NCBI GenBank assembly: GCA_030428405.1
Contig: JAUIEH010000001.1
Span: 1 to 64,000 of the forward strand
Length of the DNA stretch: 64,000 bases
Source: Alphaproteobacteria bacterium
Lineage (GTDB): Bacteria; Pseudomonadota; Alphaproteobacteria; Caulobacterales; Maricaulaceae
Reading direction: 5' to 3'
Positions 24,726 through 34,132 of this stretch are shown piece after piece. The translations under genes and the position numbers were made by a program. Positions within the stretch are counted from its first letter, which is position 1; each line of letters starts with the position of its first letter. The notes beneath the pieces are model-generated. The model had not been told where the DNA came from and searched no databases. It saw nothing but the letters and a program-made list of their open reading frames with translations.

Positions 24726-26702
24726 ATGACGCCGACGAAAATCCTCATTGGGCAGATCGCGCTCGTGTTCGGCGTCGTGCTCGCCGGCGTCTGGTTCGGC
24801 ACGCAGTTCGCGGCGTCCGAGCTCGGCTACGCGGCTGAACTCGGCGCGCCCTGGTTCAGCCTCGGTGCGACGCCGGTCTACAAGCCTTGGCGGCTGTTCG
24901 AATGGTGGTACGCCTACGAGGCCTACGCCCCGGCAATCTTTGCACGCGCCGGCGCGATCGCGGCCGCCGGCGGAGTCGCGGGGGCGGCGGTCGCCATCGC
25001 CGGCTCGGTGTGGCGGGCGCGCTCTGCCAAGAACGTCACCACTTACGGCTCGGCGCGCTGGGCGCGGGTCTCCGAGATCGCCAAGGCGGGGCTGTTCGCA
25101 CCGGCGGGCGTCGTGCTCGGGCGCTATCGCGACAGGTATCTGCGCCATAACGGGCCCGAGCATGTCATGGCCTTCGCGCCGACGCGCTCGGGCAAGGGCG
25201 TGGGGTTGGTCGTTCCAACGCTGCTGACCTGGCGCGACAGCGCGCTCATCCACGACATCAAGGGCGAAAACTGGGAGCTGACGGCGGGCTGGCGGTCGAG
25301 CTTCTCGCGCTGCCTGCGCTTCGATCCCACCGATCCCAAGAGCGCGCGCTACAATCCGCTCCTCGAAGTGCGGCGCGGGCCGAATGAAATTCGCGACGTC
25401 CAGAACATCTCCGACATCCTCGTCGATCCCGACGGCGCGCTCGAGCATCGCAATCACTGGCAGAAAACCGCGCAGGACGTGCTCGAGGGCGCGATCCTGC
25501 ACGTGCTCTATGCGGAAGACGAAAAGACGCTCTCGCGCGTCGCCACGCTCCTCTCCGATCCGGATCGGCCGATCCTCGAGACGATCGCGGTCATGGCGAG
25601 GACGCCGCATCTGGGATCGCGCGGCGTCCATCCCAAGGTGGCCAAGGCCGCCCGCGCGCTCGAGAACAAGTCGCCCAACGAGCTCTCCGGCGTCCTCTCC
25701 ACAGTCATGACCTATCTCGGACTCTACGCTGATCCGGTCGTGGAGCGTGCCACCGCGCAGTCCGACTTCCGCATCGAGGACCTCGTTACGGGCGAGCGGC
25801 CGCTGTCGCTCTACCTTGCCGTGCCGCCGTCGGACATCTCGCGCACGCGCCCGCTCGTGCGGCTGATGCTCAACCAGATTGGCCGCCGGCTCACCGAGCG
25901 GCTTGATCTCGAGCGCCGCCGGCTCCTGATGATGCTGGATGAGTTCCCGACGCTCGGACGGCTCGACTTCTTCGAGACGGCGCTCGCCTTCCTCGGCGGT
26001 TATGGCGTGCGCGCCTTCCTAATCGCTCAGTCGCTCAATCAGATCGAGAAGGCCTACGGGCCCAATAACGCCATCCTCGACAACTGCCATGTGCGCGTGG
26101 CGTTCGCGACCAACGACGAGCGCACGGCCAAGCGCATATCGGACGGGCTCGGGACGGCGACCGAGATGCGCGCCCAGCGCAACTATGCCGGCCATCGGCT
26201 CGCGCCTTGGCTCGCCCACGTCATGGTCTCGCGCCAGGAGACGGCGCGGCCGCTGATGACGCCCGGCGAGGTCATGCAGCTCGACGCGCGCGACGAGCTC
26301 GTCATGGTCGCCGGCTCGCCGCCGATCCGCGCAGGCAAGCTCCGCTACTACGAGGACCGCAACTTCCTCGATCGTCGCCTTGATCCGCCGGCGGACGCGA
26401 GCGACGGCGCGCCGGTCGCGGACCACGACTGGTCTGATCTGACGATTACTGCGGCTCCGGCGCACGAGGGCGATCGGCCGGACTTCGACGAGGATGACGG
26501 CGGCTTGCGCCAGGCGCGCGCACCCGAGCGCGAGCCCGACGCGACGGTCGCGCCCGAACGCGAGAGCGACGTTGCGGCCATCCCGGAGGCCGGCGACGGC
26601 GACGCGCCGCGTGACGCCAGGACGCTCAAACAACTCACGCCGGTCCAGCGGGCCCACGGTCTCAACGCCGGCGCCTCGCGCGATCCCATCGAGGAGTTCT
26701 GA
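24726..26702 (+). CDS. traG: Type IV secretion coupling protein TraG/VirD4
   Basis: ATG 24726 is preferred over 24690 because the family N-terminus begins at MTPTKILIGQIAL. The 658-residue protein has two N-terminal membrane helices (about 8-28 and 66-92), Walker A in FAPTRSGKGVGLVVPTLL, Walker B LLMMLDEFPTLG, and the conserved LIAQSLNQ. The C-terminal 120 residues are acidic and proline-rich. It links the relaxase-DNA complex to the Trb channel at the inner membrane. Its stop overlaps the next start (TGATG). Confidence 0.95.
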   Translation: MTPTKILIGQIALVFGVVLAGVWFGTQFAASELGYAAELGAPWFSLGATPVYKPWRLFEWWYAYEAYAPAIFARAGAIAAAGGVAGAAVAIAGSVWRARSAKNVTTYGSARWARVSEIAKAGLFAPAGVVLGRYRDRYLRHNGPEHVMAFAPTRSGKGVGLVVPTLLTWRDSALIHDIKGENWELTAGWRSSFSRCLRFDPTDPKSARYNPLLEVRRGPNEIRDVQNISDILVDPDGALEHRNHWQKTAQDVLEGAILHVLYAEDEKTLSRVATLLSDPDRPILETIAVMARTPHLGSRGVHPKVAKAARALENKSPNELSGVLSTVMTYLGLYADPVVERATAQSDFRIEDLVTGERPLSLYLAVPPSDISRTRPLVRLMLNQIGRRLTERLDLERRRLLMMLDEFPTLGRLDFFETALAFLGGYGVRAFLIAQSLNQIEKAYGPNNAILDNCHVRVAFATNDERTAKRISDGLGTATEMRAQRNYAGHRLAPWLAHVMVSRQETARPLMTPGEVMQLDARDELVMVAGSPPIRAGKLRYYEDRNFLDRRLDPPADASDGAPVADHDWSDLTITAAPAHEGDRPDFDEDDGGLRQARAPEREPDATVAPERESDVAAIPEAGDGDAPRDARTLKQLTPVQRAHGLNAGASRDPIEEF

Positions 26703-27196
26703 TGCGCAAGCCGAAGAAGATACGCCTCTGCACGCGCGTCTCGCCCGACCTGCACGCCAAGCTCGTCTCGGTCGGCAAGCGCGACGGCGTCAGCCAGGCC
26801 AATGTCGTCGAAGCGGCGCTTCACGGCTTCTTCTCTTTCGAGCGCGACGACCAGCGCGACGCCTCGATCATCCGCCGGCTCGACCGGCTGACGCGCCAGT
26901 TCTCGCGCCTCGAGCGCAACGACCTCGTGCTCTCCGAGACGGTGTCGCTGCTCACACGCTTCCTGTTCACGGTGACGCCGCAGCTGCCGCAAGACGACTT
27001 CGCTGCCGCTCAAGCAGTGGCCGAGAAGCGCTTCGACGATTTCGTCGAGCGCCTGGCCCAGGACCTCGCAAAGGGGCGGCGCGTGCTGCAGGCCGCCTTG
27101 AACGACGTCGTCCCCGACATCGATGAGTTCGCGACGCTCGACGAGGCCGATGGCGAGCGCGCTTCGAGCAATGGCGGAGGCGGCGCCCATGTCTGA
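26702..27196 (+). CDS. CopG-like ribbon-helix-helix protein of the traG-trb operon
   Basis: A 164-residue protein starting within the traG stop codon. The first 50 residues fit a ribbon-helix-helix fold (IRLCTRVSPDLHAKL, then KRDGVSQANVVEAAL). The rest is helical with coiled-coil character (RRLDRLTRQFSRLERND) and a hydrophobic helix near 80-95. Genes of this type lie between traG and trbB in many alphaproteobacterial ICEs and may regulate the operon or help the relaxosome. Its stop overlaps the trbB start. Confidence 0.8.
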   Translation: MRKPKKIRLCTRVSPDLHAKLVSVGKRDGVSQANVVEAALHGFFSFERDDQRDASIIRRLDRLTRQFSRLERNDLVLSETVSLLTRFLFTVTPQLPQDDFAAAQAVAEKRFDDFVERLAQDLAKGRRVLQAALNDVVPDIDEFATLDEADGERASSNGGGGAHV

Positions 27197-28172
27197 CCGC
27201 CGCCATCCGGTCTCCCGCGCCCGCGAGCGCGCCATGCTGCGTTCGGCCTTCGGGCCGGCGATCGCCGCCGCGCTCGACGATCCATCGGTCATCGAGGTGA
27301 TGGTCAATCCCGACGGCCTCTTGTGGCTTGATCGTCAGCAAGAGGGGCGAGCGTGCACGGGCCAAGTGATCGGCGCGGCCGAGACCGAGCGCGTGATCCG
27401 TCTCGTCGCCAGTCACATCCGCGTCGAACTCTCGCGCGACGCGCCTATCGTCTCGGCCGAGTTGCCCGGAAGCGGCGAACGCTTCGAGGGCGTCCTGCCG
27501 CCGGTATCAGCGGGCCCGTGCTTTTCAATCCGCAAGTCCGCGGGCGGCGTCATCGGGCTCGACCAATACGTTACCTCCGGCGTTATGTCCGAGGCTCAAG
27601 CTGAAGCGCTGCGCTCGGCCATTCGCGAACGCGCTAACGTGCTCGTCGCCGGCGGCACGAGCTCCGGTAAGACGACGCTGGCGAACGCGCTCCTTGCCGA
27701 GATCACGGCTTGCGAAGAACGTGTCGTAATCTTGGAGGACACGCGCGAGCTTGTGTGTGACGCGGAGGACGTGGTCGCGCTGCGCACGCGGGCCGGCGCG
27801 GTAACGCTCGCCGATCTCGTGCGCTCGACCCTGCGTTTGCGCCCCGACCGCATCATCGTCGGCGAGGTGCGCGGCGGGGAAGCCCTCGATATGCTCAAGG
27901 CCTGGAACACGGGCCATCCCGGCGGAATTGCGACGCTGCACGCCAATTCCGCGCCTGCCGCGCTCACGCGTCTCGAACAGCTCATTCAGGAGACGGTCGT
28001 TCACGTGCCGCGCGCGCTCATCGCCGAAGCGATCGACGTGATCGTGTTCCTCGCCGGCCGCGGCGCCGCGCGCCGCGTCGACACGCTCGCGCGCGTCGAG
28101 AACCTGACGCCCGCCGGTTACGCGCTCGCCGACCTCGCCACCGCAACGGATCGCAAGGGAGAAACGTCATGA
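27189..28172 (+). CDS. trbB: Conjugal transfer ATPase TrbB (VirB11 family)
   Basis: The start ATG 27189 lies 8 nt inside the previous gene; upstream in-frame codons belong to that gene. The 327-residue protein has an N-terminal domain, Walker A VAGGTSSGKTTLANALL (about 153-169), an Asp box (ILEDTREL), Walker B RPDRIIVGEVRG and a His box (GGIATLHANS). It is the hexameric secretion ATPase at the base of the mating channel. It overlaps trbC by ATGA. Confidence 0.96.
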   Translation: MSDRRHPVSRARERAMLRSAFGPAIAAALDDPSVIEVMVNPDGLLWLDRQQEGRACTGQVIGAAETERVIRLVASHIRVELSRDAPIVSAELPGSGERFEGVLPPVSAGPCFSIRKSAGGVIGLDQYVTSGVMSEAQAEALRSAIRERANVLVAGGTSSGKTTLANALLAEITACEERVVILEDTRELVCDAEDVVALRTRAGAVTLADLVRSTLRLRPDRIIVGEVRGGEALDMLKAWNTGHPGGIATLHANSAPAALTRLEQLIQETVVHVPRALIAEAIDVIVFLAGRGAARRVDTLARVENLTPAGYALADLATATDRKGETS

Positions 28173-28477
28173 TCCGCCGCTTCCAAGCACTCGCCGCTTT
28201 GGGGGCGGCGATCCTGTACTCATCAGCCGCTCACGCCGCCGGCTCCGGCATGCCGTGGGAAGGCCCGTTGCAACAGGTCCTCGATTCCATCGAAGGGCCT
28301 GTCGCGCGCATCGTCGCCGTCATCATCATCGTCATCACCGGCCTGACGCTGGCCTTCGGTGAATCGAGCGGCGGCTTCCGCCGGCTCATTCAGATTGTTT
28401 TCGGCCTCTCGATCGCGTTTGCGGCGACGAGCTTCTTCCTGGCGTTCTTCTCGTTCGGCGGCGGGGCGACGCTGTGA
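28169..28477 (+). CDS. trbC: Conjugal transfer pilin TrbC
   Basis: A 102-residue protein with a cleavable signal peptide (ending near AHAAGS), then two hydrophobic helices (about 47-64 and 74-96) that form the mature pilin. Position between trbB and trbD and the ATGA overlap are canonical. It is probably processed by the TraF peptidase encoded at 19093. Confidence 0.93.
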   Translation: MIRRFQALAALGAAILYSSAAHAAGSGMPWEGPLQQVLDSIEGPVARIVAVIIIVITGLTLAFGESSGGFRRLIQIVFGLSIAFAATSFFLAFFSFGGGATL

Positions 28478-28746
28478 TGCGCGCGGACGCCTCTCCCGCG
28501 GGCTTCTCTGTGCCCCTGCATCGATCGCTGACCGATCCGATCTTGCTGGGAGGCGCGCCGCGGTCTTTCGCCATCTTCAACGGCACGCTGGCGGCCGCCC
28601 TCGGGCTCGGGCTGCAGCAATGGATCGCAGGCGGGCTCCTTTGGATCGGTGGACACGCGCTCGGCGTCTTTCTCGCCAAGCGTGACCCACACTTCCTCGA
28701 AGTGCTGATCCGCCACATCCGCCACAAGGCGTGGGCGTCATGTTGA
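28474..28746 (+). CDS. trbD: Conjugal transfer protein TrbD (VirB3 family)
   Basis: 90 residues from the GTG overlapping the trbC stop; ATG 28477 is an alternative. It has the VirB3-like start PLHRSLTDPILLGGAPR, then two close hydrophobic segments (about 35-62) and a short basic tail. TrbD helps position the TrbE ATPase at the inner membrane. It overlaps trbE. Confidence 0.93.
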   Translation: MMRADASPAGFSVPLHRSLTDPILLGGAPRSFAIFNGTLAAALGLGLQQWIAGGLLWIGGHALGVFLAKRDPHFLEVLIRHIRHKAWASC

Positions 28747-31178
28747 ACCTGGCCGAATATCGTGCGCGAGCGAGCCTGCTCGCCGACTATCTCCCCTGGG
28801 CGTGTCTCGTCGCGCCCGGCGTCGTCCTCAACAAAGACGGCTCGTTTCAGCGCACGGCGCGCTATCGCGGGCCCGACCTCGACAGCGCCACCGCTCACGA
28901 GCTCGTCGCTTTTTCGGCGCGCGTGAACAATGCTCTCAAGCGCTTCGGCTCGGGCTGGGCGCTCTACTTCGAGGCCGACCGCAGCGCTTGCGTCGACTAT
29001 CCGCGCTCGGATTGGCGCGACGGCGCGGCCTGGCTGATCGACGAAGAGCGCCGAGCCGAATTCGAGCAGGCCGGTTCCCATTTCGAGAGCCGCTATTTTC
29101 TCACGATCGCATTTCTGCCGCCGGTCCAGCAGGTCGGGCGCGCTGAACAGCTTTTCATTGACCAGCCCGATGAGGACAAGGGCTCGAGCTATGCCGAGCG
29201 CCTCGACGCCTTTGTCGTCGAGACCGACCGCGCGCTCGATCTCCTCGCCCAGATGATGCCAGAGGCGGCCTGGCTGAGCGACGAGGAGACGCTCACTTAT
29301 CTGCACGGGACCATCTCGCCCAAGCGCCACCGCGTGGCGGCGCCGGCGACGCCCGCCCATCTCGACGCCGTCCTGCCGGACGCGCCGCTCGCCGGCGGCC
29401 TCGCGCCGCGGCTCGGCGATCATCACCTGCGCACGCTCTCGGTGCGCGGCTTTCCGAACGCCACCGAGCCGGGGTTCCTCGACGAGCTCAACCGGCTCGG
29501 GCTCGCCTATCGCTGGGTGACGCGGTTTCTGCCGCTCGACAAGGCTGACGCGACGAAAACGCTCACGGGCTACCGCCGGCGCTGGTTCGCCAAGCGCAAG
29601 TCGATCGTGGCCATCCTCAAGGAGGTGATGACCAATGAGGCCTCCGTACTCGTGGACACCGACGCCGACAACAAGGCGAACGATGCGGACGCAGCGCTCC
29701 AGGAACTCGGCGCCGACGACGTAGCCTTCGGATATCTGACGACGGCCGTCACGGTCATGGACGCGGATGCCAGCGCGGCTGAGGAGAAGCTCCGCGCCGT
29801 CGAGCGCATCGTCAATGGTCGCGGTTTCGTCACCATCCGCGAGAGCGTGAACGCGGTCGAGGCCTGGCTCGGCTCGCTGCCCGGCCACGCTTACGCCAAT
29901 GTGCGCCAGCCCATCGTGCACACGCTCAATCTCGCGCACATGACGCCGCTGTCGGCCGTGTGGGCGGGGCCCGAGCGCAGCGAGCATCTCGACGGCCCGC
30001 CGCTGGTGACGGCGACGACGGACGGGGAAACCCCGTTCCGCCTCGTCACCCATCATGGCGATGTCGGGCATACGCTCGTCGTCGGCCCCACCGGCGCGGG
30101 CAAGTCCGTGCTCCTCTCCCTCCTGGCGCTGCAGTTCCGCCGCTACCGCGACGCGCAGGTGTTCATTTTCGACAAGGGCGGCTCGGCGCGCGCCGCAACG
30201 GCTGCGCTCGTCGGCGAGCACTATGACCTCGGCGGCGAGGAGGGGATCGGATTCCAGCCGCTCGCCGGCGTCGACCGCGAGGCGGAAGCCGCTTGGGCGC
30301 TCGACTGGCTCGCTGGGCTGCTCGCCAATGAGGGCGCCGAGGTGACGCCCGAGGCCAAAGACGCACTGTGGGCGGCGCTGCAAAGCCTCGCCTCTGCGCC
30401 GGTGCGCGAGCGCACGTTGACTGGGCTCTCGCTGTTGTTGTCCGACCAGGCGCTCGTGCGCGCGCTCCGGCCCTTTACGCTCGAGGGCCCGAATGGCGGC
30501 CTGCTCGATGCGGAAGAAGAGCATCTCGGCGGCGCGGACTTCCAGTGCTTCGAGATGGAGGAACTAATGCATGCGCGCGCGCGCGTCGCGCCGGTGCTCA
30601 CCTATCTCTTCCACCGCCTGGAAGCGCGCTTCGACGGCCGGCCGTCGCTGCTCGTGCTCGACGAGGCCTGGGTCTTTCTCGACGAACCGCTGTTCGCGGA
30701 GCGCATCCGCGAATGGCTTAAGGTGCTGCGCAAGAAGAACGTCGCGGTCGTCTTCGCCACCCAGTCGCTCGCGGACGTATCTCTCAGCACCATCGCGCCC
30801 GCCGTCATCGAAAGCTGCCCGTCGCGCATCTTCCTGCCCAACGAGCGCGCGCTCGAGCCGCAGCAGGCCGAGGCTTACGCGCGCTTCGGGCTCAACGATC
30901 GCCAGATCGAGATCATCGCGCAGGCGATTCCCAAGAGGGACTATTACTACCAGTCGCGGCGTGGAAACCGCCTGTTCGACTTGGCGCTTGGGCCGGTGGC
31001 GCTGGCCCTTTGCGCATCGGCGAGCCCTGACGACCAAAAGCAGATTGCGCGGCTTCTGTGCGAGGTGGGGCGCGAACGCTTCGCCGCCGCCTTCCTGCGC
31101 GAGCGCGGCCTCGGCTGGGCCGCCGATCTCATCGTTGAATTCGACACAAGGGAGGCCCTGCCATGCGCAGCAGAATGA
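28740..31178 (+). CDS. trbE: Conjugal transfer ATPase TrbE (VirB4 family)
   Basis: ATG 28740 is chosen over the GTG at 28731; it lies inside the end of trbD. The 812-residue protein has the CagE/VirB4 N-terminal domain and an ATPase domain with Walker A VGPTGAGKSVLLSLLALQ (about 450) and Walker B LLVLDEAWVFLDEPLF, followed by VVFATQSLADV. It powers pilus assembly and DNA transfer. Full length for the family. Confidence 0.96.
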   Translation: MLNLAEYRARASLLADYLPWACLVAPGVVLNKDGSFQRTARYRGPDLDSATAHELVAFSARVNNALKRFGSGWALYFEADRSACVDYPRSDWRDGAAWLIDEERRAEFEQAGSHFESRYFLTIAFLPPVQQVGRAEQLFIDQPDEDKGSSYAERLDAFVVETDRALDLLAQMMPEAAWLSDEETLTYLHGTISPKRHRVAAPATPAHLDAVLPDAPLAGGLAPRLGDHHLRTLSVRGFPNATEPGFLDELNRLGLAYRWVTRFLPLDKADATKTLTGYRRRWFAKRKSIVAILKEVMTNEASVLVDTDADNKANDADAALQELGADDVAFGYLTTAVTVMDADASAAEEKLRAVERIVNGRGFVTIRESVNAVEAWLGSLPGHAYANVRQPIVHTLNLAHMTPLSAVWAGPERSEHLDGPPLVTATTDGETPFRLVTHHGDVGHTLVVGPTGAGKSVLLSLLALQFRRYRDAQVFIFDKGGSARAATAALVGEHYDLGGEEGIGFQPLAGVDREAEAAWALDWLAGLLANEGAEVTPEAKDALWAALQSLASAPVRERTLTGLSLLLSDQALVRALRPFTLEGPNGGLLDAEEEHLGGADFQCFEMEELMHARARVAPVLTYLFHRLEARFDGRPSLLVLDEAWVFLDEPLFAERIREWLKVLRKKNVAVVFATQSLADVSLSTIAPAVIESCPSRIFLPNERALEPQQAEAYARFGLNDRQIEIIAQAIPKRDYYYQSRRGNRLFDLALGPVALALCASASPDDQKQIARLLCEVGRERFAAAFLRERGLGWAADLIVEFDTREALPCAAE

Positions 31179-31894
31179 GAAGGCTGTTGCTCGGGGGCGT
31201 CGCCGCAGCGTGCCTGTGTGCGAGCACGGCGGGGGCGCAGCTCTTTGGTCCGGGGCGGATCGTCTACGACCCCGCCAACCACGCCCAGAACATCCTCACC
31301 GCCGCGCGAGCGCTGCAGGAGATCCGCCAGCAGCTCGAGCAGCTGCAGAACGAAGCGCGGATGCTCGTCCACCAAGCACAAAATCTGGAAAGCCTCGGCG
31401 TCTCGACCGCGCCTGAGCTGCAGGCGGCGATTACACGTGTTCGCGCGCTGCTCGACCGCGCCGAGGGCATCGCCTTCGAGATCGCGGCGACCGAGGAGGC
31501 CTGGGCACGAGACTTCCCGGAAAGCTACGCCGCGCTCGACAATGTCGAGATGATCGCGACGGCGCGCGCGCAGTGGACGCACGCCCGCCACGCGCTCGGC
31601 GCTTCGCTCATGACCCAGGCCGAGATCGTCGCCCTGGGTGAGGAGGACGCCGCGACCCTGCAGCGCCTTCTGTCGGAGAGCCAGGGCGCAGCCGGCAATC
31701 TCGACGCCACGCAGGCCGGCAACGAGCTCCTCGGCCTTTCCGTCTCGCAGAGCCTGCGCACGCAGCAGCTGTTGGCCGTCCAAGCCCGCGCCGAAGCGCT
31801 CGCTCGCGCGCGCGAGCTCGAGGAGGCCGAAGCAGCGCGCGTTCGCCGCGAGCGCTTCCTCGGCGACGGCGAAGCCTATGAGGAGGGCTTCTGA
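31163..31894 (+). CDS. trbJ: Conjugal transfer protein TrbJ (VirB5-like)
   Basis: The 243-residue protein begins with a signal peptide (cleavage near STAGAQ), followed by long amphipathic helices rich in Ala, Glu, Gln and Leu (ILTAARALQEIRQQLEQLQ) typical of TrbJ/VirB5, the minor pilus component that contacts recipients. It overlaps the trbE end by 16 nt. Downstream, the usual trbK position is occupied by a repeat (see 31946). Confidence 0.92.
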   Translation: MRSRMRRLLLGGVAAACLCASTAGAQLFGPGRIVYDPANHAQNILTAARALQEIRQQLEQLQNEARMLVHQAQNLESLGVSTAPELQAAITRVRALLDRAEGIAFEIAATEEAWARDFPESYAALDNVEMIATARAQWTHARHALGASLMTQAEIVALGEEDAATLQRLLSESQGAAGNLDATQAGNELLGLSVSQSLRTQQLLAVQARAEALARARELEEAEAARVRRERFLGDGEAYEEGF

Positions 31895-31895
31895 C

Positions 31896-32099
31896 ATGCG
31901 CCCCGTAACTCCAAACCGAGCGCAGCGAGGCAAGCGCTACCGGCCGTCGCGCCTGATGGCGCGCCCCCCCGGAGCTGATCGGCCACAAGCCGATTCAGCG
32001 CGAGCGAAATGGACAATCAAGCGCGACTGCGCGTCGCGCCTGATGGCGCGCCCGCGCGGAGCGCCTCGGCCGCAGGCCGATTGGGCGCGAGCGAGATAA
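31896..32099 (+). CDS. Possible 67-residue repeat-encoded peptide in the trbK position
   Basis: An ATG one base after the trbJ stop opens a 67-codon frame ending at TAA just before trbL. Its sequence is two copies of SRLMARP-x-GA-x-RPQAD-x-ARA, because the DNA is a 62-bp direct repeat with a period of 87 bp (29 codons). There is no signal peptide, lipobox or hydrophobic helix, so it is not a TrbK lipoprotein. Whether it is translated is uncertain; the overlap-style spacing is the only support. Confidence 0.3.
   Translation: MRPVTPNRAQRGKRYRPSRLMARPPGADRPQADSARAKWTIKRDCASRLMARPRGAPRPQADWARAR
31946..32094. repeat. 62-bp direct repeat (two copies) between trbJ and trbL
   Basis: Copies lie at 31946-32007 and 32033-32094. 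They match at 53 of 62 positions by my count, and both begin GTCGCGCCTGATGGCGCGCC and end GCGCGAGCGA. Each contains internal palindromic parts such as CGGCCGCAGGCCG. The trb operon is otherwise gapless, so this 210-bp interruption stands out. Confidence 0.85.
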
Positions 32100-32104
32100 T
32101 CCCC

Positions 32105-33436
32105 ATGAACGATCTCGGCGTCATCGATCAGTTCACGGATACGTTTTCGACGTACATCGATAGCGGATTCGGACTGCTCGCCGGCGAGGTGGCGTTCCTC
32201 ACCTCGATCCTGATCGGGATCGACGTAGCCATCGCCGGTATTATGTGGGCGCTCAATGGCGAGCAGAATGTGCTCGGCGCGTTCATCAAGAAGGTGCTCT
32301 TCATCGGCTTTTTCGCCTTCATCCTGAACAATTTCGCCTTTCTCGCCGACATCATCTTCTCGTCCTTCGCGGGGCTCGGGCTCCAGGCGACGGGCGCGAC
32401 ACTCACGCCCGGCGACCTGATGCATCCCGGCTTCGTCGCCTCGACCGGATTTTCGGCCGCGCATCCGCTCCTCGACGAGGCCGGCGGGCTTATGGGCCCG
32501 ATCGCCTTCTTCGAGAACTTCGTGACGATCTTCGTCCTCCTGCTCGCCTGGCTCGTGGTGCTCGCCGCCTTCTTCATCCTCTCGGTGCAGCTCTTCATCA
32601 CCATCATCGAGTTCAAGCTGACGACGCTCGCGGGCTTCGTGCTCGTGCCCTTTGCGCTGTGGAACAAGAGCGCCTTCCTCGCCGAGCGCGTGCTCGGAAA
32701 CGTCATCGCCAGCGGCATCAAGCTCATGGTTCTCGCCGTCATCGTTGGCATCGGCTCTACGATTTTCGGCTCGATGACGGCCGCCTTCACGCCAGGCGCG
32801 GTGACGCTCGAACAAGCCGCGAGCGTCATCCTCGCATCGCTCGCATTGTTGGGCCTAGGTGTATTTGGCCCCGGCATCGCCAACGGCCTTGTCTCCGGTG
32901 CGCCCCAGCTCGGCGCCGGCGCCGCTGTCGGCACGCTCGCGGGCGCAGGCGCCGCCGGATACCTCGCGGGAAGCGCCGCTGTCGGTGCGGGACGCGCCGC
33001 CGCCTCGGCCGGAACAGGCGCGGTGCGCGCCGGCGCGTCAATGTCCGGGATGGCAACGGCCGGATTTCGACTCGGCCGCGCGTCCTCCGGACACAGCGGC
33101 ATGCGCGGCGCGGCGGCGGGCGCCGCCGGCGCCGGACGCGCATCGGCCAGCGCGCTTGGCGCGCGCATGCGTTCCGCCGGCGGTCGTGCGCTTGGACAGC
33201 CTCGCCAAGCCTACGAAGCCGGCGGCCGCGCCGCCGTCGCAGCCACGGGCGGGCGCATCGCCAGCGGGAGCTCCGCCGACATGGCCGCGCCGTCCTCCGA
33301 CGGCGCGCCGGTCTGGGCGCAGCGGCTGCGCGCCGAGCAGGGCCTGCGCGACGCCGGGATGATGACCGCGCACGCCGTGCGCGACGGCGACCGGCCCGGC
33401 TCATCGGAAGGACCCGACGTGAAGGAGAACGAGTGA
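32105..33436 (+). CDS. trbL: Conjugal transfer protein TrbL (VirB6 family)
   Basis: The start is ATG 32105 (MNDLGVIDQFTDTF); an upstream in-frame ATG at 32009 would read through the direct repeat and is rejected. The 443-residue inner membrane protein has about six hydrophobic segments between residues 20 and 260, including the conserved EFKLTTLAGFVLVPF. The last 180 residues are low-complexity Gly/Ala/Ser, normal for TrbL. It forms part of the channel; its stop shares a base with the trbF start. Confidence 0.94.
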   Translation: MNDLGVIDQFTDTFSTYIDSGFGLLAGEVAFLTSILIGIDVAIAGIMWALNGEQNVLGAFIKKVLFIGFFAFILNNFAFLADIIFSSFAGLGLQATGATLTPGDLMHPGFVASTGFSAAHPLLDEAGGLMGPIAFFENFVTIFVLLLAWLVVLAAFFILSVQLFITIIEFKLTTLAGFVLVPFALWNKSAFLAERVLGNVIASGIKLMVLAVIVGIGSTIFGSMTAAFTPGAVTLEQAASVILASLALLGLGVFGPGIANGLVSGAPQLGAGAAVGTLAGAGAAGYLAGSAAVGAGRAAASAGTGAVRAGASMSGMATAGFRLGRASSGHSGMRGAAAGAAGAGRASASALGARMRSAGGRALGQPRQAYEAGGRAAVAATGGRIASGSSADMAAPSSDGAPVWAQRLRAEQGLRDAGMMTAHAVRDGDRPGSSEGPDVKENE

Positions 33437-34131
33437 TGGTCTGGAGACGCGCAGGCGAAACCTATGGCGCGACGCCCGAGCCGGCGACGCCCTATCAGCG
33501 CGCCGCCCAAATCTGGGACGACCGCATGGGTTCGGCCCGCGTGCAGGCGCGCAACTGGCGGCTGATGGCGTTCGGGAGCTTCGTGCTGGCCGCAGGCCTC
33601 TGCGCGGCGCTCGTCTGGATGAGCGCCCAGTCGCGCGTCGCCCCTTACGTCATCGAGGTCGACGCCCTCGGCGAGGTCCGCGCCGTCGGACCGGCCGAGG
33701 AGCACTACGTTCCGACCGACGCCCAGATCGCCCATCAACTCGCAACCTTCATCCGCAATGTGCGCGGCGTCTCGATCGATCCCGTCGTCGTGCGCCTCAA
33801 CTGGCTGGCGGCCTACGATTATGTGACGAGCGAGGCCGCCCAAACGCTCAATGAATACGCCTCCGAGCACGATCCCTTCGCCGAGATCGGCCAGCGCTCG
33901 GTCTCCGTCGACGTGACCAGCGTCGTGCGCGCCGGTCCCGACAGCTTCACGGTGCGCTGGACCGAGCGCGCCTTCCGCCAGGGCTCGCTCGAATCGACGA
34001 CGCGCTACACCGCCGTCCTCTCCATCGTCATTACGCCCCCGCGCGATGCGGAGACGCTGAGGAAGAATCCGCTGGGCGTCTACGTGCACGGATTGAACTG
34101 GTCGCAAGACCTCGTCCCGGAGGAATCCTGA
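33436..34131 (+). CDS. trbF: Conjugal transfer protein TrbF (VirB8 family)
   Basis: 231 residues starting in the trbL stop (TGATG). It has a short cytoplasmic N-terminus with the typical PYQRAAQIWDDRMGSARVQA, one membrane helix (about 40-60), and a periplasmic domain with SRVAPYVIEVD and the final NPLGVYVHGLNWSQDL. TrbF is a bridging scaffold of the mating channel. Confidence 0.95.
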   Translation: MVWRRAGETYGATPEPATPYQRAAQIWDDRMGSARVQARNWRLMAFGSFVLAAGLCAALVWMSAQSRVAPYVIEVDALGEVRAVGPAEEHYVPTDAQIAHQLATFIRNVRGVSIDPVVVRLNWLAAYDYVTSEAAQTLNEYASEHDPFAEIGQRSVSVDVTSVVRAGPDSFTVRWTERAFRQGSLESTTRYTAVLSIVITPPRDAETLRKNPLGVYVHGLNWSQDLVPEES

Positions 34132-34132
34132 C

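Noticed and set aside
28386..30524. Long minus-strand open frame (712 codons) opposite trbE
   Set aside because: It is the shadow of a GC-rich coding strand; trbE has clear VirB4 motifs and the minus frame shows only Arg/Ala/Glu-rich low-complexity sequence.
32245..34131. 628-codon plus-strand frame across trbL and trbF
   Set aside because: Very Arg-rich, crosses two recognised genes in another frame, no family pattern.
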